64,000 nt of DNA from Flammulina velutipes (taxonomy: Eukaryota > Basidiomycota > Agaricomycetes > Agaricales > Physalacriaceae), in the NCBI GenBank assembly GCA_011800155.1, contig CM022371.1, positions 3,534,001 to 3,598,000 on the forward strand, written 5' to 3'. The notes under the pieces were generated by a model that did no database searches, was not told the origin of the DNA, and saw only the letters and a list, made by a program, of their open reading frames with translations. Made by a program: the position numbers and the translations under genes. Positions 35,592 to 48,349 of the stretch are shown in pieces. How positions within the stretch are numbered: position 1 is the first letter of the stretch; each line of letters begins with the position of its first letter.

Positions 35592-37268
35592 TTAACCTAC
35601 CGAGTCGGGAATATTGTGCCCATGATCATTTGAGCCCTTACGAATAAGATCTCGGAAACCTGTGGTGAGAATATCAGAATGGTACGAGCCACCACACCTT
35701 CTCGAAGACTTACCTGATGCATTGTCGCAGGAGTAGTCGTCGTTCGACCCCACGGTGCTTTGAGATGATGATCTGCCGCGTCTCGCCTTAACCGTCATCT
35801 TTTCCTTGATGATAGCCAGCAGCTGCTCCGCCATTGAGCGGCGTGTCTCGGGGCTGCTACTAACAGGACATCGCCACCTTGCCAGCTCTCCATGGGACCC
35901 ACGCGTCTGATACATCCCTGCATCCGTCTCAAAATAAAGGTGACACAATTGACAGGAAAGCTTTGAGACACCGATGAACGTTGTAGATATGTTCGACACC
36001 TTCCTGAGATGCTCGAGAACTACACATTCGCAATGCGCGCCATACGAGGTCACGATGTCGAACTCATCAGCCACACTCGGTTCCACCGACAGGGTACGAA
36101 CCCGGACTGTCAAGCCGTCAGAGTGAGTTATGTGAATCCCACATAGCAAGAACGTACCTGTAATTTGAGTTTCCTGGGTGTTCTTGGCAAGCTTCCGTAA
36201 ACCTTCGGCGAGAAGGATGTAGACTTGATCTATTGTGGCATCCGCGGCGATGTCGCTCTCTGGCTCTGTTGCCCATGTAGCTGCCTCTAAGATGGAGGCG
36301 AACGACGCACGGGTTATTGTGAAAGAAAGCGGTTGCGATGGATTTTCAATAGGAGAAACGGTAGCGCGGCTGTTCAGAAAAGACGACAGCCTCGAAGAGT
36401 CTATGATGCTCGCCACCCGGGTGAAATGCATTCGGATGCTGGAAATCTTGGAAAGCCAATGGGTAGAATCAAATCCGTATTCAGCTATGGAACGTATCAG
36501 CACGCAGCACATCAGGTAAGTATGGAACATACTGCGGCAAAAGTTGTGTAGGGCCTTGATGTCTCCAGACGATGTGACCAGAAGGCTACTGAGGCAGGTC
36601 AATGATACACGGAACAATTCGAGCGCCTTCTCTGTCGGGTCGAGGGGGCGTTCCGATGTGTTGTACATGTTGGTGACCGCAGCGATCATATCTCGGACAT
36701 TCTCCGAGTCGGCCAAGGGCCCAACATAGGCGTATTTGCCACCAGCAACGCCGTCGCAGTGGGCGAGAAAACGAGTTGCGTGTTTGATAAAGGCTTGATA
36801 ACGAGTACCCTTGTGAATACGCGCAGCAATTTTCGGAAATGAATGGCGTAGAACCGAGAGCTCTAGCTGTCTGATACGGGAGGGGACAGCGCGCGTATCG
36901 TCAGCCGCGATGATGCCTAGCGATTTGAGAACCCTTGACGTGCGTATGATAGAATGGTCGTCGCGAAGTGTGGCGCGGATATCGAAGAGGGCGTCCATGA
37001 TGTCCTCGAGGTGTTTGGTCACCTGGGGCGCGACATCGCTGTTTTCGGCGACGGTGATCTTCACGCCATCCTCCTGGAGATCGGCACCAATGGCGACCAC
37101 CTGGCTGAAGGGCTTGCAGATGGCTATATGAGCAAGGCTGTCGAGGAAACGCGAAGCCGACGACAGTGGTGCGTCTTCGATGTCTTTTCGCTGCTTCTTC
37201 TCAAAGTCGTCGAAACCATATGCTATGAAGGCGAGGTGATCAGGATTGTTAGCATCGATATCAGGCAT
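35592..37268 (-). CDS. OTT_1508-like deaminase family protein, copy B
   Basis: The open frame is 558 codons, about 507 residues if the three candidate introns (48, 51 and 54 nt; for example 36485-36532) are removed. The N-terminal 300 residues are helical and unassigned (VAIGADLQEDGVKITVAENS). Toward the C-terminus GAHCECVVLEHL and, some 25 residues on, GVSKLSCQLCHLYFE provide the H-x-E and C-x-x-C set of zinc-dependent deaminases, in the wording typical of the fungal OTT_1508-like deaminase family. The C-terminus is basic and Ser rich (KARRGRSSSQ). Substrate is unknown; the family is thought to act on nucleic acids or nucleotides. No signal peptide is seen. The copy faces the same way as the frameshifted copy A, 660 bp away. 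The start is set at the ATG shared by all copies. Confidence 0.75.
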   Translation of the reverse strand: MPDIDANNPDHLAFIAYGFDDFEKKQRKDIEDAPLSSASRFLDSLAHIAICKPFSQVVAIGADLQEDGVKITVAENSDVAPQVTKHLEDIMDALFDIRATLRDDHSIIRTSRVLKSLGIIAADDTRAVPSRIRQLELSVLRHSFPKIAARIHKGTRYQAFIKHATRFLAHCDGVAGGKYAYVGPLADSENVRDMIAAVTNMYNTSERPLDPTEKALELFRVSLTCLSSLLVTSSGDIKALHNFCRSMFHTYLMCCVLIRSIAEYGFDSTHWLSKISSIRMHFTRVASIIDSSRLSSFLNSRATVSPIENPSQPLSFTITRASFASILEAATWATEPESDIAADATIDQVYILLAEGLRKLAKNTQETQITGTFLLCGIHITHSDGLTVRVRTLSVEPSVADEFDIVTSYGAHCECVVLEHLRKVSNISTTFIGVSKLSCQLCHLYFETDAGMYQTRGSHGELARWRCPVSSSPETRRSMAEQLLAIIKEKMTVKARRGRSSSQSTVGSNDDYSCDNASGKSSRRCGGSYHSDILTTGFRDLIRKGSNDHGHNIPDSVG

Positions 37269-37773
37269 GACAACAGGCAGATGAGAGTTGTATATAGCGG
37301 AGTTCAGCGGAGTTCTAATACTCCTATATGAAGTGCATACTATGTCTATATGCGATGTCAGTGTTTTTTTTATCGTTTTGCACACTATTGACGTGTCTTC
37401 CAGGAGCAAAATGGACTGGATGACTTACGGCCACTATTGCAACACCTGACTGATGATGTCCCCGGGCGTTGAGGCTGCCGCCAGGGAATTGGAAAGTTTG
37501 TGGAGGACATGGGGCCGGATTGGGCATCCACGCCCCTTCCGGAAAAGGTATACGAGCTTCGTTTGTCTTCCGTTACCGAAAGTAGTAGTACTAATCTGAG
37601 AGGTGGGATGTCTGAAAAGGATTGAACAGCAGTTTCCTGACATCAACGCTATGGTACATAGTATGAATAAATAATCAATCGCGCACTGCATGGATGCAAC
37701 GACGTTAGACAAATACTACGCTCATAATAGATAAACCTACTAATAAATAAACGGTAGCCCAGCGTCAAACACC

Positions 37774-38357
37774 TCAAACGGGGAGCGTGGAGGACCTCTT
37801 GGTGCTCGTACTTCGTCCGGTACGTGGACGATCCATAGATTCCTTTAGGGCGAGCGTCTGCCCCCGCTTTTCATGCATGTATCTGTCCAGACTCGGCGCT
37901 CTGATAGCTGGCGGCGATGAGGTATGGCGGTAAGCTGTCGAGGGTTGTACACTCATTGAGCGCTTCTCCTGTTTCCAACCTGGCGTATCTACAGATGACG
38001 CCCGCCGTCCAACTAGGCGCTGGAAGTCGACAATAGCGGGACCGCCATTCGAATCTGTGTCTTTGTCGCGGGTGTGTCCAAGTCCGACCATGGTAGACGA
38101 TCCATCCGCCCCTTGGGTAGTGAGAGCGTACAGCTTTATGGGGGATGAGTCGATTTCCAGGTCAGCGCTGGCGACTGGCTTGTACAACGTTTCGCCCTCG
38201 TGGCGGATTCCAGAAACGGTCCTGCGTCGGCGAAGATATAGCCAGAGTGAGAGAAGAGCCACGATTACGACGAATACGAGCCCTCCGAGGGTAGCGCCGA
38301 CGATAACACCAGTCGTGCTGTTGCTACGTCGTTGTATGTGATAGTAGATGGGGGGTG
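37774..38357 (-). CDS. single-pass membrane protein, C-terminal exon(s)
   Basis: The exon begins at an acceptor (ACCCATACAG) and reads a Ser/Thr stalk (RRSNSTTG), one membrane span (VIVGATLGGLVFVVIVALLS), a basic stop-transfer segment (LRRRRTVSG) and a cytoplasmic tail of about 150 residues, rich in Ser and Arg, to a stop at 37774. This is the usual C-terminal half of mushroom type-I membrane proteins whose outer part is a beta-sandwich. The outer part is not recoverable here; short exon-like pieces at 38376-38579 (VVEYHDFWDQRR) may belong to it. A truncated copy lies at 32642-33000, so the two copies bracket deaminase-like copies A and B. Function unknown. Confidence 0.6.
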
Positions 38358-38784
38358 CTGTATGGGTTGTTCAGTCTAATGTCGTCGAGAAACATACAGT
38401 CGACTGAAAGGACGCACCGTGTTCGACTGCCATCTTTCATTCCGAGAACACCAAGCTGTTGAGGGAGAAAGCAAGGAATGCACAGCGCCATGGGCGTTAG
38501 ACTTGGTGACAATCAGGGGCAATACATACCGGCGCTGATCCCAAAAGTCGTGGTATTCAACCACTAAGCGCGCGCCCACCTAATCGTTGCAAATGATCTA
38601 TAATTATGCTATGCGGAAAGAAACTATGCTAATAGAGATATGTAGTCCAAGGAGTCCACTGTACACCAGCCAACGAAGAAAGCTTTCATGCCAACGCAAA
38701 GCAGAGCGAGAGGAAAAAGGAAATCGTAAAGAATGCTGTTCAATGTCCGATATGATGATAATGCGAGCGTGGAGTAAAGAATGT

Positions 38785-41700
38785 CTACGAATCCGAAAGA
38801 ATATCGTCTATCGCCCGGTTCAAGAAGTCCTTTCGAGATGCAAGATCCGCCATAGGGTACCGCGCCATAATAGCTTCGCGTGCAGTTCTAGAAAATGATG
38901 TTAATACATTTGAAGGGTACACTATAGCGGGGTGGCTTACTTCTTCGACACAGTCATCAAGTCCTGCGTACTGAGGTAGTTGCGCAACGCAGTGGTCAGC
39001 TCCTCGTCCGAAGGATTGGTGCTGGTGCTCGGACCGGCGAATGGATTGACGGTAGTCGCCATCGAGAACGTCGACAACGGACGCTGATCTCCACCCATCG
39101 CAGCAGGCATCATCGGCGGTGCAAAGACGGAATGACCAGATTGCGAGCCATTCCCGAAACTTCCGCCAGTGAACATCGGGTTCATGGTCATCATCGTGTT
39201 TCGAGGCGCGCCTAGTGGTTGAGGAGGCATCATGCCGTACATGCTGCCCGTATTCTGGTACCCCATCGCAGGCATACCCATCATGCTCCCGGAGTGTTGA
39301 TACGGAACGCCCATAGGAGGCTGCATTGGTCCATGTCCATAATCCGAGCCAGCGTTCGATCCTCCAAACATGTTCGGGAGTTGAGGAGCGCCATACTGCG
39401 ATTGTCCACCTCGTTGGGATAAGTTGGTCAGAGACGGCTGGCTACCAAGGCGTGAATTCGACATCGCATTCGTATCGCGGTAGTAGTCGCCAGCGTGGGA
39501 TGCCTGGTGGTATGTCTGAGGCGAATCAGGGCGAGATCCACCTGCGTGTGAACGACTACGAGGTTTCGTATAACTGGTCTCATCTGAATGACGCGAACCG
39601 GTCTCCCAGGCCTCTGCTTCGTACTCTGCAGACAAAGAATCAGCAAAGGACAGTCAACTAGCATTGTGAAGCATACCGCTGAACTTCTTGAGGGGAATCA
39701 TTGATTCGTCGAACTTTTCGTCCTCGTTGATGATGACTTTCTTCTCTTTGCCTTCGCCGACGACCAGGCGCGTGTTACCCCAACTGAACTCGTCCATACA
39801 CCAGAACGAGTAGATGGGAAGGAAGAACGAATAAACGGGGTAACTTCAGAGAGGTCAGTATGAAGCAGAGAAGTACGGATACGAAAAAACGTACGAAAGA
39901 ATGTACACAACCATCCATCCAATAAGCATGAACTCTCGTTTGATGAGGAAGATGATAGCCTGTCCAAATATGAGTATTGGGAGTTGGCAGAAAATAAGGG
40001 CACGAACCTGTAGGCCATAGACGACGGCCAACATGATGATAGCGATCATGGGGAACGCAGAAGCGCCGATCGAGACCACAACGATGAGGTAGACAAGCTG
40101 AAAAAGTAGGTTGTTAGTTGTCCGAAATACAAGTTGGGGAAGAAACATACATAGACTACAGTAGCCGGTAAGATCTGGAGAGCGGGATGTTAGCACAATA
40201 GCGAGATATTTAGAGTGTCAACGTACGATCGTGGACAACAAATCGATGAAGACGAAGAATCGCATAGAGAAGCAACAGAACCCGAAAAGTTCGGGAAGCA
40301 AAACCAACTCGCACAGATTGTGAACAGTCGAGTTGATCCAACGACGACGCTGCGAGAACAAGATGCGCCAGGAATCCGGAGCAATGGTATGCGCGACAGC
40401 ATCTCCGCAGAACTTCGTCTTGAAAGTAGGGAAGTGCTTCATCAACAACGTGGTCAAGAATCGATCTTCTCCGAGGGAGAAGAGATTCTTTTTGTGCAGA
40501 GTGTCGACGTTGGGCTCAGCGTACTCGTCGATGATGCGATTGGAGATGATGATGGGTCGTCCCTTGTCCGCCGTCCGAATGCGATAGAGTGAGAAACATC
40601 CAGGTAAACAGGTCACGGAACCGAACAGACTCTCGAAAGCCTTCGACAGATGATGCGAGATGTAGTATTCGTATACTTGAATCATCGTCCACCAGGACTC
40701 TTGCTCGTTAGCGACCTTTGTCTCGCCGCAGATACCAATAATGGCGGAATCGTCGGACGACGATGCCACAAGTCGATTGAGTCCGTCGGGTGTCACTGTC
40801 TGAAGGGCTTGTCAGTATAAGGATGGCGTGAGAGTGAAGAATCAACGAACCGTATCAGCGTCCACGGTGAAGATATACTCGTAGAAAGCGGGGTCGATTC
40901 CGATGACGTTTCGCATTTGGTGGTATATCTCCAACTCCAATGGCGACATCGGGGCGTCGAAGTGAACCCTGTTGAGGTAGTGCATCAGGAGGATCTGACT
41001 GTCACGTTTGCCACGATTTCCGGGTCGAGAGCGTTCAGTCGGTTTGCCGACTTTGACAATGACCATGTATCTGGAGATGGGGATTAACACCAGAAGTCGA
41101 CGATGAACGGGGACTTACGGGACAACATGACCTTCGAACTCGTAAAGTCCGGAGTATACCTTGCCATAGTTGAGCGCTTTCGACGCCTCACCAACGGATT
41201 TGAAGAGGAGAGGTTCGGGATCGAGTTTCGGATCCACGCCTAAGATGTCGAGGACGATTCGCGGGGTCGTCCTGTCGTTGCCACTACCGATAATGTTGCC
41301 GTCACATATGATGAATAGAAGTTTCCTCTTGTCGTCGTAGTTCAGCGCCGCTAACGAATCGATCGTCCGTCTCAACGAATCCTCGCCTTCGGTATAGCAG
41401 GGAACTTGGCAGATGACGAACTTGTCCTGCAGTTCCGGGTTACGCTTGCTACCAAGTTGAAGGGCGGCGAGGACTAAGGGAGTACATCAGTCAACGCAAC
41501 GCTGGAACGAGGAAGGAACGTACACTTGAGACCCATGGAGGCCATCATGATTCCTGAAAAGACGAGCAACATGTAGTTGTGGACCTGGCATTTCGCGGTC
41601 GTTCGGAAATCTGTGTCGCCGAAATAGAAAACCGTATCCAGACAGTTGAGATGGGCCCCGCGATACGTCGAATTCATCGCAGCGAAGATCTCGTTCATGT

Positions 41701-44700
41701 CCTTCGAGACGTCTTGACCGCTCCTCTGCTTGAACACATCCTCGACATCCGCTGAAATGAACTGGTAATTTGGGTTGTTGGAGAAGGTGTTTTGCGTGTT
41801 GAAGTAGTCGGTCAGGTCGTAGATCTTGTTGTCCCAGATGATCCAAAGCCTGAGGGAGACGATTAGCGCGCAGCCTCGAGACAAACAAAAGGCTTACTTT
41901 TCCTGTTCCTCATCCTTCGCCCAGGCCTCGATGTTCTTACGATCCCAGACGAGCGGGCCCTTGTAATATTTCTTCATCTTCGGGAGGAAGTGGTCCTGGT
42001 ACCAATATTCATCGGCGAGATTGCTTTCCGGGTACGCGGTGAGAGTTCCAGATGAATGATCGGCAGTCGGAGCGAAGTTGGAAAAGTTCTTGGGGAGGAG
42101 TTCGAGCGTGTTGTCAGAAACCAAGCCGCTGCAGCCACGATTGAGGGGAATAGGGAAATAGTAGGTAAGATCCTTCCCGGCAAGCGTCTCCAACGTATCG
42201 ACTCCGTTGCTCGCCTGACCACGGACGTCACTGTGGTCGCCTTGGACGAAATCCGTGAGGTCGTAGACTTTGCCCTGAACGGAGGCCCACCAGTCGTTCT
42301 CGCCTTGGTGCTGAGCGACCTCGTTGGTGAGCCAGGCCTTGTCGTAGTTGGGGCAGAGAAGTCGACCGAAGATAACGATGTAGAAGATGACGATGCCGTT
42401 GAAGAGGAAGATGAGCCAGAAGATCGTCAGCTTCTCCCGCCATGCGAGACGAATATCCGGGCGCTTCATTCGGCCAACCATCTTCAAGAGGAAGTCGGGG
42501 ATCATCCAAGTGCAGAGGGTGACGAGGAAAAGCCACCAGCGACGACTACGCGTAGTGGGAACGTCTTCGACGGCGTTGGGAGCTTCCTTGACGACAAGCC
42601 CTGTAGTCGATTCTTTCCCGACTATACGAAAAGTTAATGACAAGACCAAAACGCGTGAAAATAGACTTACTAGCAGAATACGCCGGCGTATCGTCGTGCT
42701 GGCTCCCTTTGACATCCCATTGTGATGAATTCCACCCCTGCTCCTGCTGGCCAAAGCCTCTGGCCGCGACCTGCGGAGTGGGCGTTGCGAGACCGCCTTG
42801 TCCATATTGTGCACCGGGACTGATGCCAGCAGCCGATCGCGGTAACAGCGAATCGTCCGCCCCTTCGCCTGCCGTCCCTCCGCCATGAGTGTAGTCCGTC
42901 TCATTGTCGTCCCTATCGACGACGACACCGTCTGCGCTGTCGGCATCGTCCTCCGCCATGCCACCATCCGCCATCATCTTCCTAACGTCCTTCTCATGCG
43001 CCCGCAAGGGATCCTCGATGGACTTCCAGGCGTTGTACGACAGCCAGATCATACGGTGACCCAGAGCGAAATCGACGCCTTCTTTCCAGCCGTTTGCGCG
43101 AGCGCACTGCGTGATCCTCTCCGACTCTGAGCCTTGCATGGTCGGTACATAGCGATCACAAAAGTCCGTGACCTCGTAATCGGCGACATACTCGACGCTG
43201 CGGCGAGATGCCATGTCCGGTAGAAGGAGAGCACGGATTTGTGCTTTCACGCGCCGTTTGTCGAACGAGTTGGACGAACCGGAGTCGTTCGGTCGTATGC
43301 AGGAAAGAGTCCAATGGTGGGCATGGTCTAGTGTCGCTAAAAGGGTCGAGAGGGCAAAGTTGAGTTGGGTGGTGACGGGATAGGTCTTCTGGCGATCGAG
43401 TTCAGGAACTTCTTCTGCCGCGGCGCCAAACGAGGAGATAAGTGTAGCAGAACGGAGAGGGAGGGAGGACACTTGGGCTTGGACGACGATGTTCTCGTCG
43501 CGATGGTGCTTCTCTGCAGCGAGAGACGGGCCCGAGAACAGCTTCGCAATGAAACCCTCGCCCGAATTACGGAGTAGTGGCACGAAGGCAGAGTCGAGCA
43601 AATCTGCGTCCTTCTCGATGAAGCGGGACACGTCATACGAACATTGACCGGCGTAGTGGTTGATGCCGAATAGCGTCCGATCCGCCGCTCCTCCAACACT
43701 GGGGCTAGAGACGAACGAAGCGTGGACACCGAATTTGGTGGCGACGTCCTGCAACATGTCCTCGTTCCGCTGGTCACTGCCCTTGCCCGACTTGAACGAC
43801 GAGCACGCCTTGTAGAAGACGCCCAAAAGTCCGCCTGGTTTTCGTTGAACCTTTCCGTCGACCTGGGAGCCTCTCAGCAACTCGACACAGGCAGAGTTGT
43901 CCATAGTCGCAACCGACGGGAGGACGATGCCATCAGCGACGATCTGGCTGTTGTAGCCAATAGAGTCTTCGAAGACGTGACGTTGGACGTAGGAGTGGAT
44001 GAGTTCTTCCGAAAAGTTGATGCAGAATTCGTCGAAGCTATTTTGACCGTTGGCCGAAATAAGTGGGGCGATTCCAGACAGGCCTGCGCCAGTTGGTGCA
44101 CGAGATTGGAAGCCTGGTTGATCGAGGATGAGGATTTGGGATGCTGGGGGAGCGTCCTTTGCGGTAGGAGCGAGCTTGTGATTGATTGTTTCGACGACGA
44201 AAGCAAAGAGGATAGCGTAAAGGTCGCGGACAAAGCTGTCCCGCTGAGCCGAACTCTGCTCGGCGTTGAGTAGAACTGTGTACAACTCCTTTCGAACGTA
44301 GCTGGTTTTGTTCGTCAGCGTCTGACTGAGTTCCTCTGGCGACACGCCGAGAAGGCGTGATGCGTGATCGAGGACGGGGGCGTTGGAAATATAGGCAGCA
44401 AAGTCGTGCTGATCGCCGTCAACGAATTGGAGGTTGCCGAGTTCGAGAATGGCGATAATGAGGGTGAATATGGAAGACAAGGCCTTGGGCTTGAAGCCAA
44501 GTGAACGCATGGCTATGCGGAGTTCGCCCATGGCGATGGAATCGTCGCTGAAAGGACCGGATGGAAGACGGTAGCAACCTGAAGACGCGAGGAGTGCGTA
44601 GTCCGTCATGTCTTCAATATTGAGGTTGTCGCGCTCCGTTGTTGTAGCGCCAGCGAGGATTTGATAGAAAATGTGGTAAGAACGCTCCTCGGTGGTGAGG

Positions 44701-45384
44701 CGGTTAAGACGGGACTTGTCGAGACCAAACGCGAGGACCTTTGCGCCAGTGATACGGCCGCGCTCTGTAAAGTGCAGCTCGAGGTAGCGGATATGCCTGG
44801 ATGCGTTGGGGGACATGAGCGTCTTTGCGTTGCCAAAAGCATCGAGCACAGTGCCGACAGCCTTGATTTGCTCTGCCAGTTTTGCCTCCTTGTTTGAATG
44901 GCTGGACAGACGGAGGATCTGGTTGACGACGAGGCGGATGCTCGACGACTTGCCTGAGCCAGTGATACCTCTGGGTATATGCGTCAGTTGGGCAAAGATG
45001 TCGGCGACAGGCGACGTACCGCGACAAAAGCGCCTGGCTTTCTGTCCTTCTCCTCATCATGAGATACATCTTGGCCGCCAGCTCGTACAGATGTGGCTGC
45101 AGAGGCTTGGGGGCGTCGACCGTCATCGGCACGCTCGTGTCCTTGTAGCAACGGTCTTCATATTCCTTCGCGCTGATGTTGTTGACGTTGGCGAGTGTTT
45201 TGTAGGGATTGACGACGACGAGATGCGAGGCGCCAATGCGAGTGTAAGGAAGGTCTGCTCTGAAGCGAGACTGGAGGACGTTGAGGATGGCATCGTCCGA
45301 GGGATAGATGGTGGCAGCTCCCGACGACGATACGAGGTCGACGAGGTCGCCAGACGCGATGGCCTGTGTCGAATGGGACGCCAT
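38785..45384 (-). CDS. chitin synthase with myosin motor-like domain (class V type)
   Basis: Plasma-membrane enzyme that polymerises UDP-GlcNAc into cell-wall chitin. About 13 exons give roughly 2,000 residues. Domains in order: (1) myosin head, residues 1 to about 780, with VVVNPYK and a P-loop [10 protein letters not shown] formed across the first intron (44971-45019); (2) membrane spans ([20 protein letters not shown]) and a cytochrome b5-like region ([20 protein letters not shown]); (3) chitin synthase core with [32 protein letters not shown] and [13 protein letters not shown] (the essential QRRRW); (4) further spans and a Gly/Met-rich tail; (5) a final exon with a DEK_C-like helix ([20 protein letters not shown]). 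A P-loop and long head argue for class V rather than class VII. The junction near 41473-41530 is the least certain. It shares a divergent promoter with the cyclin. Confidence 0.95.
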
Positions 45385-45920
45385 GACCCGTGCTCAAAAC
45401 GAAAGAAACGCTCTCGACGCTGTCGCCGACGATGACGAGCACTGGTTGTGGAGGAAAGGTCAATAAGGCCCGTTACCACGTGAGCAGTCCGGCATAAATT
45501 TCGTTTCGTCACCATCATTTGAACCCTAACCTCGTTCTCGTCCGCCACATTCCGTTCGCTCTTCTTTTTGCTTCGTTCTTGGAGATTATCTCGCGTTCTC
45601 CGATGGGAAACTATAGGATTTTTGTTTCGTTTCCCTTCTGCAACGCCCCACGTTCCACAGATGGCTCGATTTACAAGTCTTGCTACACCTAGCCTACCTA
45701 TTCTGCGCTTGAGCTGCCTCTCTTCACTGAACGGAAACATACTTCCGAAAATACCCAACGTCACATAATATCATTGATATCACCATAGGAAACATCTCAA
45801 TTTTATCAGCATCACAAATACTCGAAACGCTGATGTGAGGGAAACATCGCTCATGGTCTATTGAGCCCAGTTCAAGTAACTAACGAAACTCTGTTAGACC
45901 TTCACCTATCATGTCATGCT

Positions 45921-45960
45921 AATACTCAGAGCGCGCTTTCCGTCAATTACTCAGAGCGCG
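45921..45960. repeat. direct repeat in shared promoter
   Basis: ACTCAGAGCGCG occurs twice, 25 bp apart (within 45921-45935 and 45946-45960), in the region between the divergent chitin synthase and cyclin genes. This is the arrangement expected of a duplicated factor-binding site. The factor is unknown. Confidence 0.45.
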
Positions 45961-46260
45961 TGCAAATCTTCGCTCAGCAATAGCGCCGCCCGGAAGGAAA
46001 ATGCGTTCAATTTGCCCCAAGGAACAGTCAAATAAAAGGTATGCAACGAACAAAGAACGGCCTATACACTCTTCATCGAGAATGTTCAAGTCGTTTACAA
46101 ACATTCAGTAGAAAGTCTTCCCTCGGACATTTTGATTGAGAACTCGTTAACGTTCGGTTTTCTATAAACCATGGGGCACTTTCTTTGTCCTCTCGCCTTT
46201 CGGCAATGCGACGACGATAATTGGCTGTGAAGGGAAGCGTTCATTGCCTGTTTGGGCGGT

Positions 46261-46268
46261 TGACGTCA
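46261..46268. promoter_or_regulatory. CRE/ATF-type palindrome TGACGTCA
   Basis: A perfect TGACGTCA lies 111 bp before the cyclin ATG, followed by an ATAAATA TATA-like element. bZIP factors of the ATF/CREB class bind this octamer in fungi; its use here is inferred from position. Confidence 0.5.
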
Positions 46269-46378
46269 CATAAATAGCAAGCATAGTAAAGCGTACTCTG
46301 GTCCTATTCCCTTCTTTCCCTCCTACTACATCCTGCCCACTTATAATTGATACATTCTATTCGTCGTTCTCTCTCTCA

Positions 46379-47847
46379 ATGCCGTGCTTGACGCATCCAA
46401 AATCGCTCCTTCCCATCGCCATACACGACCCAGCCCTTCTCTGTCTTGTCAACAGCCGTATCACGATTGAAATGGTCGACTACGTTGCCCGCCAAGCAGG
46501 AAAATGCGTCGCCGTGCAACATCCGCAAAACGCATCGCTCATCCTTCCTCCTGGAATCAGCTCGCTCTCCAGGTTTATCGTGCGCATCGTCAAACAGGTC
46601 CATATCTCGACGGCGACGCTCCTCTCTTGCTTGATCTACTTTGACCGCCTTCGGATAAAAATGTCTCGCTTGCATCAGGGTGCGTATCCTTACTGTATAT
46701 CTCGCCTAATTCTCATCTCTTTCTAGCCTCAGAAACGGCGATGCACCGCGTTTTCTTCGCAACGCTCATAGTCGCCAGCAAGTACCTCAACGACTCGTCA
46801 CCCAAGAACGTGCACTGGGCGGCCTACGCTGTTGAGACTTACGACCTCGTCGAGATTAACCTCATGGAACGCCAGCTTCTCCATCTCCTCGACTTTGATC
46901 TGCGCTTTACCGAAGAAGAGGCGTGTTTCCACTTTGCACCTTTCATGACCTCTGTCGCTTCTCAATCGAGCATCAGAGCGTCTGCTCTCGAGAAAGTCGC
47001 CAAAGCTCACGAAGCTCGTTCTCAATCTCAGGCCCCGTCGTCATTCGTTCCTCCGCCGTCGTACGCTTCGTCCTCGTCATCTTCGTCGACCTTCGTATCC
47101 AGTGTTCGTGGACTCGCAAAACGCATGTCTCTGGCCCATATCCGCGCCGATTCGACCGTGTCCTCGGCATCTTCGTCTACAACGTCGTCTCCCATTCCAG
47201 GCACTCTCAGCAGCCGTTCCTCGACAACTTCCTCTTCCGATATGGCATCACTCATCGGCGACTCTGGATCCTCCTCTGGATCTTCGTATGGCTGGACGAG
47301 TTCGGAATCAGAATCGGAATGCGAAGACAACGTCGAGCCTCGCGTATACTCTGCTACTAGCGCTGCGTCTCATGGCGAGTACCACCCAATCCCGCAAGAT
47401 CTGAAATCGCCGCGTAGCAAGAAATCCTTCATCCTTCGTCCTTCTGTCAGCTACCGACCTCACCAGCACCTCGCCGACGATCGTTCTCGGAAACCGTCTG
47501 ACACTTCGTCGATACGTACCATCACGGCTCGCTCGCCAAACACGACATCGTCGATCTCGACTTTCCATGGCAGACAGAGCTCGAAGCGCACTGTTTCTGG
47601 TTCGGTACCGGTGATGAAGGACCGATCCACGTTGAACACGAGCATGACGATGCCAACGTTTTCTCGCAACACAACGTCTAGTGGCTTCCTTAGTCGCATA
47701 TGGGGAGTTGCGAAGAGCCAGACCCAAGCGCACGATAGGAATATGCCACCGGACACGGATTTTGGGAGCTGTAATTCTTTGAGGAGACTGGTGCTCGTTC
47801 ATTCACAATCGGCGACTCCGAGGACTGGGAGAGCTTTCGACGTCTAG
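46379..47847 (+). CDS. Pcl/Pho80-type cyclin
   Basis: Regulatory subunit for a Pho85-type cyclin-dependent kinase. Two exons (46379-46679 and 46727-47847) encode 473 residues. The cyclin box spans about residues 50-200: SSLSRFIVRIVKQVHISTAT, LLSCLIYFDRL, HRVFFATLIVASKYLNDSSP, and EINLMERQLLHLLDFDLRF with the usual WAxYAV and NLMERxxL landmarks of Pcl1/2-like cyclins. The remainder is disordered and Ser rich, with many S/T-P and R-x-x-S sites and PEST-like acidic runs, suggesting regulated turnover. The splice at 46679/46727 restores HQASETAMHRVFF. Divergent from the chitin synthase gene with a 1-kb shared upstream region, so coupling of cell-cycle or polarity signals to wall synthesis is possible but untested. 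Confidence 0.9.
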
Positions 47848-47958
47848 TCTAGTCTGGATGATGAAGCTATGGGCTGCGATTCTTATTCACATTATACCCA
47901 CCGACCTAAAAGGTGCACGGACACTATTCCTCGCTCGAACATTAGAATCACATCACGC

Positions 47959-48057
47959 TATCCTTATACCATTGCATTACTACCGCCTACATTACTATTC
48001 CACATCACTATTGGGCCATTACTACTCAGACTACATATTTCCTCTCTACATGATCAG
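47959..48057 (+). repeat. upstream-region repeat, shared with 35278-35377
   Basis: Partner of the inverted copy described at 35278-35377. Here it sits between the 3' end of the cyclin gene and deaminase-like copy C. The similarity continues with gaps through 48100-48350 (shared segments such as AACTTCTATTT/AGTTCAGTCAGAATCAAC and TTCGAACTCCGCTGAACTCC) into the coding region. Confidence 0.75.
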
Positions 48058-48349
48058 AATTTCACTAGGGTTCGGACTACTCTGCAATAAGGATTACATG
48101 TATAAACATTTCCAGGTTTCCAAATAGAAGTTCAGTCAGAATCAACATCCATTTCTGCGCCCGAGCCGTCCAAGTCCAAGCCGAAAGTTTTGTTCAAAAG
48201 CTTGAAGCCCTCGACGATTCTGCATCTATGAAACCGCGCTGCGAAACACGCAGCTGAACCTTTTCGGATTTCCACGGTAGCCTTCTCCATACGGGAGTAT
48301 TCGAACTCCGCTGAACTCCTCTATATACAACTCTCATCTGACTGTTGTC

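Noticed and set aside
42056..42637. 193-codon plus-strand open frame
   Set aside because: Antisense to the well-supported chitin synthase exons. It is a shadow of their codon bias.
43722..45435. Plus-strand frames of about 180-210 codons
   Set aside because: Antisense to the myosin-like part of the chitin synthase, and no family features.
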